Under the pieces are notes generated by a model that ran no database searches, was not told where the DNA came from, and worked only from the letters and a program-made list of their open reading frames with translations. Positions 1 to 5,510 of a DNA stretch of 6,310 nt are shown here, piece by piece. The position numbers were made by a program, and so were the translations under genes. Source of the DNA: Verrucomicrobiota bacterium (lineage in GTDB: Bacteria; Verrucomicrobiota; Verrucomicrobiia; Chthoniobacterales; UBA10450). Numbering within the stretch: position 1 is the stretch's first letter; every line of letters starts with the position of its first letter. The stretch covers positions 1 to 6,310 of the forward strand of contig QHRI01000304.1 of the NCBI GenBank assembly GCA_003221375.1. Reading direction: 5' to 3'.

Positions 1-444
1 CAGATGGCCGCAGTCACATTCGAAAATTACGATCCGAACTTCAACGCGCTTTATCAAAAGGGCGACGTCCTCGTCGCTGGATTCAATTTCGGCACCGGCT
101 CGAGCCGCGAACAAGCTGCCACGGCACTCAAGTATAAAGGAATTCCCTGCGTGATTGCTGGTAGCTTTTCTGAAACTTATAAACGCAACGCGTTCAACAA
201 CGGGTTCGTGGTGTTCGAGTGTCCCGAGTTAGTGACGCATCTGCGGTCGGCTCTGACCAATCACGCACCCACGACTGTAGGGCCTGAAATCACGATCGAT
301 TACGCCAAATCGATCTTGAGCGTGGATGGAAAATCATTCTCGTTTCCGCCATTGAGTCCTGCTGCGCAGGAACTGATTGTCGCTGGCGGCGCAGAAAATC
401 TCGTCGCCACACGGCTACGTAATAAGCAGGAAATAACCGCGTAA
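1..444 (+). CDS. Homoaconitase / aconitase-family hydratase, C-terminal swivel domain (5' partial)
   Basis: This is the C-terminal part of a 4Fe-4S hydro-lyase of the aconitase superfamily, which isomerises a tricarboxylic acid (homocitrate, citrate or isopropylmalate). Reading is open from base 1. The ATG at 4 is probably internal, because the swivel domain normally has more sequence before this point. The diagnostic block is GFNFGTGSSREQAATALK at residues 26-43 counted from that ATG. Its GSSRE carries the substrate-binding Ser/Arg of aconitases. It is followed by AGSFSETYKRNAFNNG (52-67) and a tail with FPPLSPAAQELIVAGGAENLV. FGTGSSREQAATAL and this tail resemble fungal Lys4-type homoaconitases more than LeuD or AcnA. 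The loop that sets substrate specificity lies outside the window, so homoaconitase is a best guess. The gene ends in TAA, and the next plus-strand gene, about 1.07 kb on, is a dehydrogenase able to act on the product. Confidence 0.85.
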   Translation, partial: QMAAVTFENYDPNFNALYQKGDVLVAGFNFGTGSSREQAATALKYKGIPCVIAGSFSETYKRNAFNNGFVVFECPELVTHLRSALTNHAPTTVGPEITIDYAKSILSVDGKSFSFPPLSPAAQELIVAGGAENLVATRLRNKQEITA

Positions 445-494
445 TTTCGGTTTCGGAGCTGGCAGCACGCGCTTCCGATGGAGGCGAGATCGCG

Positions 495-568
495 TTGTAG
501 CCGCCTCGCTGAGTCGAGGCGCTTCGCCTGCGTGCTCCCAGCACGGCGACGCAGCGCCGCGGCTACAA
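495..568. repeat. Cloverleaf-like palindromic repeat element
   Basis: A perfect 10-bp inverted repeat, TTGTAGCCGC (495-504) and GCGGCTACAA (559-568), encloses further small inverted repeats: CTCG/CGAG (505-508/515-518), alternatively AGGCG/CGCCT (517-521/525-529), and CGTGCT/AGCACG (531-536/540-545, loop CCC). The fold is a closing stem with two or three inner hairpins, like a REP or small non-autonomous element. It lies 50 bp after the homoaconitase stop and about 60 bp beyond the 3' end of the convergent ORF6N gene, so it could also help end transcription from both sides. No U-run follows the stem, so that role is only inferred. No second copy was seen in the window. Confidence 0.65.
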
Positions 569-583
569 TGCGCCCTCTGAAGC

Positions 584-600
584 GGTCGCAATTTGCAACC
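584..600. repeat. GGTCGCAATTTGC-type palindrome, copy 1 (downstream of ORF6N gene)
   Basis: GGTCGCAATTTGCAACC is a near-palindrome differing at one position from the copies inside the ORF6N gene. It lies outside that gene, past its stop at 631, and 16 bp from the cloverleaf element. Read on the minus strand it still gives W-L-Q-I-A-T-A-S, like the repeated peptide in ORF6N, but in another frame from the gene and soon followed by a stop. It is either a displaced gene fragment or an independent copy of the palindrome. Confidence 0.6.
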
Positions 601-630
601 ACATAGTTCGATGTATTTGGGCTGACCTAC

Positions 631-1248
631 CTATGATGCAGCCTGAAATCCTATCTGTCGGCGCGGAGGTTCTGGCGGAGGCGAGAGAAGCGGCACAAGT
701 TTCTGATATATCTCGCGTAGCGCGGTGTCGTGTTCCAACAGCGTTTTATCGATCTCTGCCAGACGCTTCAGAATCGCGGCATTGGCCGCAATTTTTTCGC
801 GCAATTCAATAAACGCCCGAATGACATAGACGCTCATTGCAATGGCACGATCTGTTCGGAGAATGTTCGCGGCCTGAAGTGCGCCGTGTTCAGTAAACGC
901 CCATGGTCAATAGGCCTTTCCTCGATGCTTCCCCGAACTGGTCGCAATTTGCGACCAGTTAGCCAGCTCTGCGTACCCTGCGCTCTTTGAACTGGTCGCA
1001 ATTTGCGACCGCTTCGTTTCGCGCCCCGGCGTACCCTCGTCTAAGGTCGCAATTTGCAATCTTAAAGATTCGAACTCATCGGCCGTGAGTTGGAATGCGA
1101 AATCTGCTGGGAAGCGTTTCCGATTGCGTCGAAACTGTTCATTGAGCCGTTTCGTCGTGACTCCATAGACCGCAGCGAGGTCACTATCGAGCACCACCTT
1201 CTGTTCACGGATAGTCAGGATAGTAACAGGTGGGGGCTTGTTTTTCAT
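631..1248 (-). pseudogene. ORF6N-domain (KilA-N-related) protein gene, interrupted by in-frame TGA
   Basis: The ORF6N domain is a predicted DNA-binding module found in phage and mobile-element proteins and in many bacterial accessory genes. From the ATG at 1248 the protein has the typical start TILTIREQKVVLDSDLAAVYGV (residues 9-30), then TKRLNEQFRRNRKRFPADFAFQLT (32-55). Next come three repeats of the peptide (L/S)QIAT. A TGA at 907-909 stops it after residue 113. The same frame continues without a shift into PWAFTEHGALQAANIL (the conserved family motif P-Y-A-F-T-E-H-G) and a helical, charged C-terminus ending at TAG 631-633. With the TGA read through it spans 205 codons, near normal family length. 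The TGA replaces the residue, usually Leu, before PYAFTEHG. In-frame TAA and TGA upstream support the 1248 start; no clear Shine-Dalgarno sequence is seen. It may be a decayed gene, a sequencing error or, less likely, readthrough. Confidence 0.82.
936..1061. repeat. Three in-frame copies of a palindromic repeat inside the ORF6N gene
   Basis: The 17-bp units are at 940-956 and 994-1010 (both GGTCGCAATTTGCGACC) and 1045-1061 (GGTCGCAATTTGCAATC). Spacings of 54 and 51 bp are multiples of three, so each copy encodes (L/S)QIAT in the ORF6N frame. The first extends to a perfect inverted repeat with 12-bp arms (AACTGGTCGCAA, 936-947; TTGCGACCAGTT, 949-960) around a single T. The segments between copies share GCGTACCCT, which suggests degenerate tandem duplication of a unit of about 17-18 codons. 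Confidence 0.75.
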
Positions 1249-1324
1249 GACGCCAACAGCAACGGTTTATCAGTCTGTAATAATCAAGCGTCGAAAAGAT
1301 ATCATTGTCAGGTCGCGGCGGGAA

Positions 1325-1345
1325 GCGGCCACAATTTGTGACCGC
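1325..1345. repeat. Palindrome copy 5, upstream of ORF6N start, with compensatory changes
   Basis: The core GGCCACAATTTGTGACC (1327-1343), extended to GCGG...CCGC arms, matches the ORF6N repeat family. It differs at paired positions: GCAA/TTGC has become ACAA/TTGT, so the dyad is kept. It lies about 80-95 bp upstream of the ORF6N ATG, a plausible operator position. On the minus strand it reads R-S-Q-I-V-A-A-S, in the ORF6N frame but separated from the start by in-frame stops. Confidence 0.55.
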
Positions 1346-1359
1346 ATACCGCTGACACG

Positions 1360-1497
1360 TTCAGCGCCACAGGCGCGTTCTCATAACAGCCTGGGGTACA
1401 GCCCCAGGATTCATGATTCGATGAGGAACTAGCGCTGAAAGCGCGACTCAAACAGATATACGATCCCAAGTCGCTGCTACTTGCGGGTGGCACCCGC
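1360..1497. repeat. Nested multi-hairpin element (REP-like repeat or structured RNA leader)
   Basis: Three nested dyads form one long arm: TTCAGCGC (1360-1367) with GCGCTGAA (1432-1439); GTTCTCAT (1377-1384) with ATGAGGAAC (1421-1429, one bulged G); and CCTGGGG (1390-1396) with CCCCAGG (1402-1408), loop TACAG. Two smaller hairpins follow: GCGACT/AGTCGC (1443-1448/1469-1474) and GCGGGT/ACCCGC (1483-1488/1492-1497). No reading frame explains it. It ends 20 bp before the dehydrogenase ATG, so it may be transcribed as that gene's leader. The style, a palindrome with several arms, also fits the REP-like families of soil Verrucomicrobiota and Planctomycetes. No transposase is nearby. Which of the two it is cannot be settled from one copy. 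Confidence 0.6.
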
Positions 1498-1517
1498 CCC
1501 GATAAAGTCGCCTTCCT

Positions 1518-2024
1518 ATGGCTAAATACAGAATTGCGTGGATGCCGGGCGACGGCGTTGGGAACGATGTGATGGAGGCGGCGCGAATCGTCCTCGATCG
1601 AATGAAGTTTGATGCCGAATACGTGCCCTGCGACATCGGCTGGAAATTTTGGTGCTCGGAAGGCAATGCTCTCCCCGATCGCACAGTGAAAGCGCTCAAA
1701 GACACGACGTGCGCGCTGTTCGGCGCAATCACCAGCAAGCCGCAGGACAAAGCGAAAGAAGAATTGAGCCCGGAACTTCAGGGGAAAGGATTGAGCTATT
1801 TCTCGCCGATCGTAGGTCTGCGGCAGTTGTTCAACCTGCACACCAACATGCGGCCATGTAAAAGTTACCCGGGTAACCCGTTGAATTATCGCGGTAACAA
1901 GATCACGAACCCGACCGGTGCGGATGTTCCGATCGATCAGGTCGTCTTTCGTGAGAATACCGAAGGAATGTATGGCGGCGTGGAGTTTTTTCCATTGCCG
2001 GAGCCGGTTTACACCGCGCTGTGA
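1518..2024 (+). pseudogene. Isocitrate/isopropylmalate dehydrogenase-family protein, N-terminal fragment
   Basis: This is the N-terminal half of a beta-decarboxylating dehydrogenase, which oxidises and decarboxylates a 2-hydroxy tricarboxylic acid (isocitrate or homoisocitrate). The start MAKYRIAWMPGDGVGNDV has the family glycine-rich opening. Active-site residues are visible: LRQLFNLHTNMRP (residues 101-113, two substrate Arg), VVFRENTEGMYGG (142-154, Arg and the catalytic Tyr). The motif SPIVGLR (96-102) has a Ser where E. coli Icd has Ser113, but Ile where Icd has Asn115. An in-frame TAA at 1503 supports the ATG at 1518, although CCTTCCT precedes it and no Shine-Dalgarno is present. After PEPVYTAL the frame hits TGA at 2022-2024, and the rest of the enzyme continues in another frame. 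A true protein would read through here, so the gene is broken or misassembled. Confidence 0.85.
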
Positions 2025-2559
2025 GTTCGCAAAGAAGACTGGACGCAAGCGTGTCACTTTGATCGAGAAACCGAATGTGCTGCGCGAGACCGGCGGATTG
2101 ATGACGCGATGTTTTCGCGACGTGGCGAAAGGTTATCCGGATATTTGGGCGGACGAAGTGAATATCGACGCCATTTGCATGTGGATGTTCAAGAACCCGC
2201 AGGATTACTCAGTGTTGGTAGCAGAAAATATGTTCGGCGACATCGTCAGCGACTTGTGTGCGGGTCTGGTTGGCGGTCTTGGTTTCGCGCCCAGTGCGAA
2301 CCTCGGCGACAACTATGCCGTGTTCGAACCCACGCATGGTTCAGCGCCGAAATACGCGGGCCAACACAAGGTCAACCCGATCGCGATGTTACTAACAGTG
2401 AAATTGATGTTCGACTGGCTCAAGGAAGACGAAATGGCAACGCGTCTCGAGTCGGCCATCGCTCGCGTGATCGCTGAAGGCAAAGTGCGCACCTATGACA
2501 TGGGAGGCAAAGCGTCCACTCTCGATGTGGCGAAGACAGTTGCTGATTACGCACACTGA
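2020..2559 (+). pseudogene. Isocitrate/isopropylmalate dehydrogenase-family protein, C-terminal fragment
   Basis: This is the continuation of the 1518 gene in a different frame, starting at CEFAKKTGRKRVT. It holds the rest of the catalytic set: EKPNVLRETGGLM (catalytic Lys), the metal-binding aspartates in DEVNIDAICMWM and FGDIVSDLCAGLVGGLG, and the cofactor site HGSAPKYAGQHKVNP. In that last motif, Lys-Tyr and the KVNP Val match E. coli Icd Lys344, Tyr345 and Val351, which favour NADP. RTYD near the end keeps the Tyr391 equivalent, but a Gly replaces Arg395. The helix that normally precedes FEYAKK (motif S-x-x-x-x-R-I-x-R-x-A) is absent, so at least about 15 residues, perhaps 30-45, are missing along with the frame change. 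The fragment has no good start of its own. It ends at TGA, and the next gene is convergent. Confidence 0.85.
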
Positions 2560-2717
2560 AAAAAGGCAACACGCGAAAGTTACGGATGTCAGCCTCACCG
2601 GTCGCGAACTTCGTGGGGCATAATGCTACTACTTTCTGATAAGCAGTAATAGTCCGATTACTTGCGAGGCAGCGACGAACAGTTAGAAAAGGCCGGGTCT
2701 AAACATTTAACAATCAG

Positions 2718-3443
2718 TCACGCCACAGAGGCTTCCATCGGTTTTTCGTTTCGAGCGACACGGGCGTCTTCCTGATCGTCTGTTTGCTTCCAGAACTGGG
2801 CGAAGGTTGTGTTCTTGTACTTGGGCGATCCGATGCGGTCCATCAGATTTTTCAAGAAGATGAAGACGCCGAAGAAGTTTCGATTAGCGCCGGTAAATAT
2901 AACGGCTGCCATGCCGCCGATGATCGTGAGATGAACGACGATGACGCGAGCGAAGGTTATTTGGCCCAGTTTTTCAATCCAGGCGAATGGACGATCTCTT
3001 AGCCAAATGAGATCGAAGATGAAATCGGCACTTTGAAACAGCGCGATGCCGATTAACCCGGCAAGTAAATCGTGAACGTTGACCCTCGCTTCGGGGCTCA
3101 AATTGTTCTTGATCGCGATGAAGCCGAGTGCGGCAAGAAAAATTCCGTGGGCAGCAGTGAAGGTCACGGCCGGAACAAGGAACGTCGTGAGATAAGTGGA
3201 GCGACCGCTGCCAGTCTGCGATGCCTGGCCTTGCGGCGCGTGATAATCCCAATGTCCTCTGCTGGGTCGGATGCGGCGATGGATGATGATTAGGCAAGCG
3301 AGGAACAATGTGCCAATGAGCGTTTCCAGCCAGTAGAGCACTAGCATCGTGCCCGCGGACCATTCGCCCACGAACCAACCCCACGCCGGAACGGCGTTAA
3401 GCCCAAGCGCGGTAAGTACAGGGCGGAGACGCATCGAGTTCAT
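2718..3443 (-). CDS. DUF6498-like integral membrane protein
   Basis: A 241-residue multi-span membrane protein of unknown function. Hydrophobic stretches fall near residues 8-26, 31-55, 84-111, 124-148, 162-185 and 188-200, giving five or six membrane segments. The motif LYWLE at 36-40, the polar loop with HWDYH (64-68), AAHGIF (97-102) and the late FLKNLMD (196-202) match the pattern of DUF6498 proteins, which have no established role. The C-terminal 40 residues are hydrophilic and probably cytoplasmic. Translation is assigned to the ATG at 3443, preceded by a weak purine-rich AAGAATTGGG; a second ATG three codons on is possible. The gene stands alone: 115 bp separate it from the acetyltransferase upstream, and it converges on the dehydrogenase fragment with a 158-bp gap in which no convincing terminator was found. 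Confidence 0.75.
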   Translation of the reverse strand: MNSMRLRPVLTALGLNAVPAWGWFVGEWSAGTMLVLYWLETLIGTLFLACLIIIHRRIRPSRGHWDYHAPQGQASQTGSGRSTYLTTFLVPAVTFTAAHGIFLAALGFIAIKNNLSPEARVNVHDLLAGLIGIALFQSADFIFDLIWLRDRPFAWIEKLGQITFARVIVVHLTIIGGMAAVIFTGANRNFFGVFIFLKNLMDRIGSPKYKNTTFAQFWKQTDDQEDARVARNEKPMEASVA

Positions 3444-3558
3444 CCCAATTCTTACTTCGTCAGTATACGATTAAGCGATCTTTGAATCCGGGAGGCCTAG
3501 ACCTAGCCATCGACTCTGTGTTGAGCTGTTCGTGCTCATGCGGCGTCGAAATTCAAGC

Positions 3559-4065
3559 TTAGGAAATGCTTGAGAACTCATGTCTGTACTTGGCCAAGCC
3601 GGAAACGCTCTCCATCTTTGCTTGGTCCAGAACCAGCAACATGAAGGCATTGTCAGGAACGTCCCATTCGCACTTGATTCGATGTTTGCTGGCGGGTCTG
3701 AATCCGAATCGGGGATAGTAGTCCGCGTGGCCTACAACAACGATGAATGGGCAACCTGCATCCTTCAGTTTCCGATTGCCTGCTTTAATCAGTTTGCTTC
3801 CAATTCGCTGGCGCTGGTATTCTGGAAGCACTGCCATGGGACCTAATGCAGCGCCTGTAATGTTGTCGCCGACAACTGCCGGGCTGTACATGATGTGACC
3901 GACCACTCGATCGTCGACGGTCGCGACTAGGGAAAGCAAAGCGGCTTCGTTAGCTCGTAGTACATCAACAATGTTGCTCTCTTGATCTTGTCCAAATGCT
4001 TGCCTGTTCAGGTCACGAACAGCGGCGATGTCATCATGGCACTCTTCTCGAATTTCGATCGACAC
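3559..4065 (-). CDS. GNAT-family N-acetyltransferase (YhbS-like)
   Basis: A 168-residue acetyl-CoA-dependent acetyltransferase of the GCN5-related family, close to the YhbS group (COG3153), with an unknown small-molecule or protein substrate. The N-terminal strand and helix IEIREECHDDIAAVRDLNRQAF is typical. The acetyl-CoA-binding motif A spans about residues 74-104 (LGPMAVLPEYQRQRIGSKLI). The hallmark GHADYYPRFGF at 112-122 is the YhbS-type GHPxYYxRFGF box. The start is a GTG at 4063-4065, since an in-frame TAG lies four codons upstream and the next Met would remove the first strand. A weak GAAAG precedes it. The length is normal for the family and nothing looks broken. A short inverted repeat (TCAAGC/GCTTGA, 3553-3573) straddles the stop codon but lacks a T-run, so it is not called a terminator. 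Confidence 0.88.
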   Translation of the reverse strand: MSIEIREECHDDIAAVRDLNRQAFGQDQESNIVDVLRANEAALLSLVATVDDRVVGHIMYSPAVVGDNITGAALGPMAVLPEYQRQRIGSKLIKAGNRKLKDAGCPFIVVVGHADYYPRFGFRPASKHRIKCEWDVPDNAFMLLVLDQAKMESVSGLAKYRHEFSSIS

Positions 4066-4166
4066 GTGAACTTTCTAAACCGGCTAAACCATAAACAGGA
4101 GGGGATACATCAGACGGAACCTCGATCTTCGTACAACAGACGCCATCAGAGACCGAGAGTGCGAAT

Positions 4167-5000
4167 TCAATCGAGGTAAATCGTCCCTTCGCTGACCAGA
4201 ATCGTTGCGCCTCCTATCCGAGTTATTTGGACGACGCCATCCTTCTTTTCCGCACGAGCGATAAGTGTACTCGGCCGTCCCATCTCAACTCCCTGGGCGA
4301 TTCGCCAGCTGAAACTCCCGTTGCGGTCCTGGTTGTAGTGAGCCAGAAGTCCGGCAAGAGTACAGTTAGCACTGCCCGTAGCTGGGTCTTCAGGAACCCC
4401 GCTCAAGGGTGCGAACATCCGGGCGCGAATGTCAAAACCGTCGCTGGCACGGATGTAAAGATAGACATCGGGCATCACATCCTGGGCAGTCAAAGCTTCA
4501 AATCCGCTCATGTTGACGCGCGCGCGTTCGAGCACCGAGCGGTCTCTTAGCTCTACGAAGATAAAAGGAAGACCCACAGACACCACCTGCGGACCGTGTG
4601 TTTTCGTAACGACCTCCTTTGGATCGACAGAGATCGCGGCTGCCACCAGCTCCACAGGAAGAGTTTTTCCGAAAGAAAGCGATTGAGGCGCAGTCAGCTC
4701 ACACGATTCAATTTTCCCATCGGACTCAAGAATCGTGACGGAAACCAAACCGGCCTCCTCTTCAAAAGTAACGGTGAGCGAAGACTTGATCTCGCCCAAC
4801 TCGCCGGCGCTGGCGAGTACGAATGCGGTTCCGACGTTGGGGTGTCCAGCAAACGGAATCTCTCTGGCCGGGGTAAAGATTCGGACGTGGCGCGTGTGAC
4901 CCGCTTTTGAAGGAAATACGAAGGTGGTCTCGGAGAAATTAAATTCGCGCGCGATCTGTTGCATCTGCTGCGTGGAGAGCCCAATCGCCTGCGGCAGCAC
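4167..5000 (-). CDS. PhzF-family isomerase/epimerase-like protein, 5' end damaged
   Basis: This is a member of the PhzF fold family, named for the phenazine-biosynthesis isomerase; most members have unknown substrates. Counting from the GTG at 5000, the expected catalytic residues are present: Glu24 in NFSETTFVFP, His53 in PFAGHPNVGTAF, Asp205 in PEDPATGSAN, plus GVEMGRPS (237-244). The protein has 277 residues where the family has about 300, because the first strand (usually VDVFT...GNxLAV) is absent. Upstream in frame, an ATG at 5036 begins M-F-R-F, as such proteins often do. A TAG at 5010-5012 interrupts, and the spacing to V-L-P-Q-A is about ten residues too short. The gene probably once began there and has suffered a small deletion. 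The GTG is only the first open start after that stop and may not give a stable protein. No phenazine genes are nearby. Confidence 0.82.
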   Translation of the reverse strand: MLPQAIGLSTQQMQQIAREFNFSETTFVFPSKAGHTRHVRIFTPAREIPFAGHPNVGTAFVLASAGELGEIKSSLTVTFEEEAGLVSVTILESDGKIESCELTAPQSLSFGKTLPVELVAAAISVDPKEVVTKTHGPQVVSVGLPFIFVELRDRSVLERARVNMSGFEALTAQDVMPDVYLYIRASDGFDIRARMFAPLSGVPEDPATGSANCTLAGLLAHYNQDRNGSFSWRIAQGVEMGRPSTLIARAEKKDGVVQITRIGGATILVSEGTIYLD

Positions 5001-5108
5001 ATGCCTGAACTAAAAGTAAGCGAGAAAACGAAACATCGCTTTATGATTTAGCGGCGCGAAGCACCCGTATTTCGTCTGGCACCGAAAAACTTCGACCATG
5101 ATCACGAT

Positions 5109-5510
5109 TCAGGCTGGACGCTTAAGTTGTCTTTCGTAATCGGCGGCATCGAAATGGCCTTTCGATTCTGCGATCAGTCCGTTGTTTCCAATCTTCCAAA
5201 GTTCGTAGCCGCTGATTCGGACGCGATTTCCAGTTCCGCCAGGTCCACTGTTCGTGCCAATGAATGTCCAGTGAAACGCGGTCGCGTCTTCGCGCGGCTC
5301 AAGCTTGTCGAAAGTCACGGTCATGTCCGGAAAATCGCGCATAAATCCGCGTGCAATTTCCGCAATCGCCTTCCTTCCAATCGCCGGCGCGTCATCGTTC
5401 ACCTTGAGTGAAGCGTTTTCCCCGAAAAATGCCGCGATACGTTCCGGACTGTGACTGCACCACGCCTGTGCATAGCGCTTCGCAAACTCTGTTAACTTGT
5501 CACTCGTCAC
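5109..5510 (-). CDS. SnoaL-like / NTF2-like small protein
   Basis: A 133-residue protein of the SnoaL/NTF2-like alpha+beta barrel superfamily, which includes polyketide cyclases, ketosteroid isomerases and many proteins of unknown activity. The pattern is typical: an N-terminal helix KLTEFAKRYAQAWCSHSPERIAAFF (residues 5-29), GRKAIAEIARGFMRDFPDMTV (45-65), then strands TAFHWTFIGTN (77-87), VRISGYELWKIGNNGLIAESKGHFD (97-121). HWTFIGTNSGPGGTG and the W-K...I-x-E-x-x-x-H-F-D ending resemble ester-cyclase/SnoaL relatives. The start is GTG at 5508-5510, overlapping the end of the upstream dehydrogenase by 11 bp, which points to coupled translation. A 7-bp tandem repeat lies across this junction. 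Substrate unknown; a link to the dehydrogenase's product is possible but unsupported. Confidence 0.82.
   Translation of the reverse strand: MTSDKLTEFAKRYAQAWCSHSPERIAAFFGENASLKVNDDAPAIGRKAIAEIARGFMRDFPDMTVTFDKLEPREDATAFHWTFIGTNSGPGGTGNRVRISGYELWKIGNNGLIAESKGHFDAADYERQLKRPA

Noticed and set aside
584..1345. CRISPR array suggested by regularly repeated GGTCGCAATTTGCGACC
   Set aside because: Only three copies are near-regular, repeats are 17 bp, the spacers resemble each other and are coding, and no cas genes are present.
1308..2057. Long minus-strand open frame (about 249 codons) across the dehydrogenase region
   Set aside because: It is antisense to strongly conserved dehydrogenase motifs, is rich in Arg, Ser and His, and shows no recognisable domain; it is a shadow frame.
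2560..2717. Terminator or small RNA between the convergent dehydrogenase fragment and DUF6498-like gene
   Set aside because: Only short, weak AT-rich dyads (around 2628-2652) were found, without a stable stem or T-tract.
3462..3467. Possible -10 box (TATACT on the minus strand) upstream of the DUF6498-like gene
   Set aside because: No TTGACA-like -35 at 15-19 bp spacing, and one hexamer alone is weak evidence.
3553..3573. TCAAGC/GCTTGA hairpin at the end of the acetyltransferase gene as a terminator
   Set aside because: The stem is 6 bp, not GC-rich, overlaps the stop codon and has no T-run after it.
4167..5510. Phenazine or polyketide cluster suggested by PhzF-like and SnoaL-like genes together
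   Set aside because: Both folds are widespread outside secondary metabolism, and no other biosynthetic genes are in the window.
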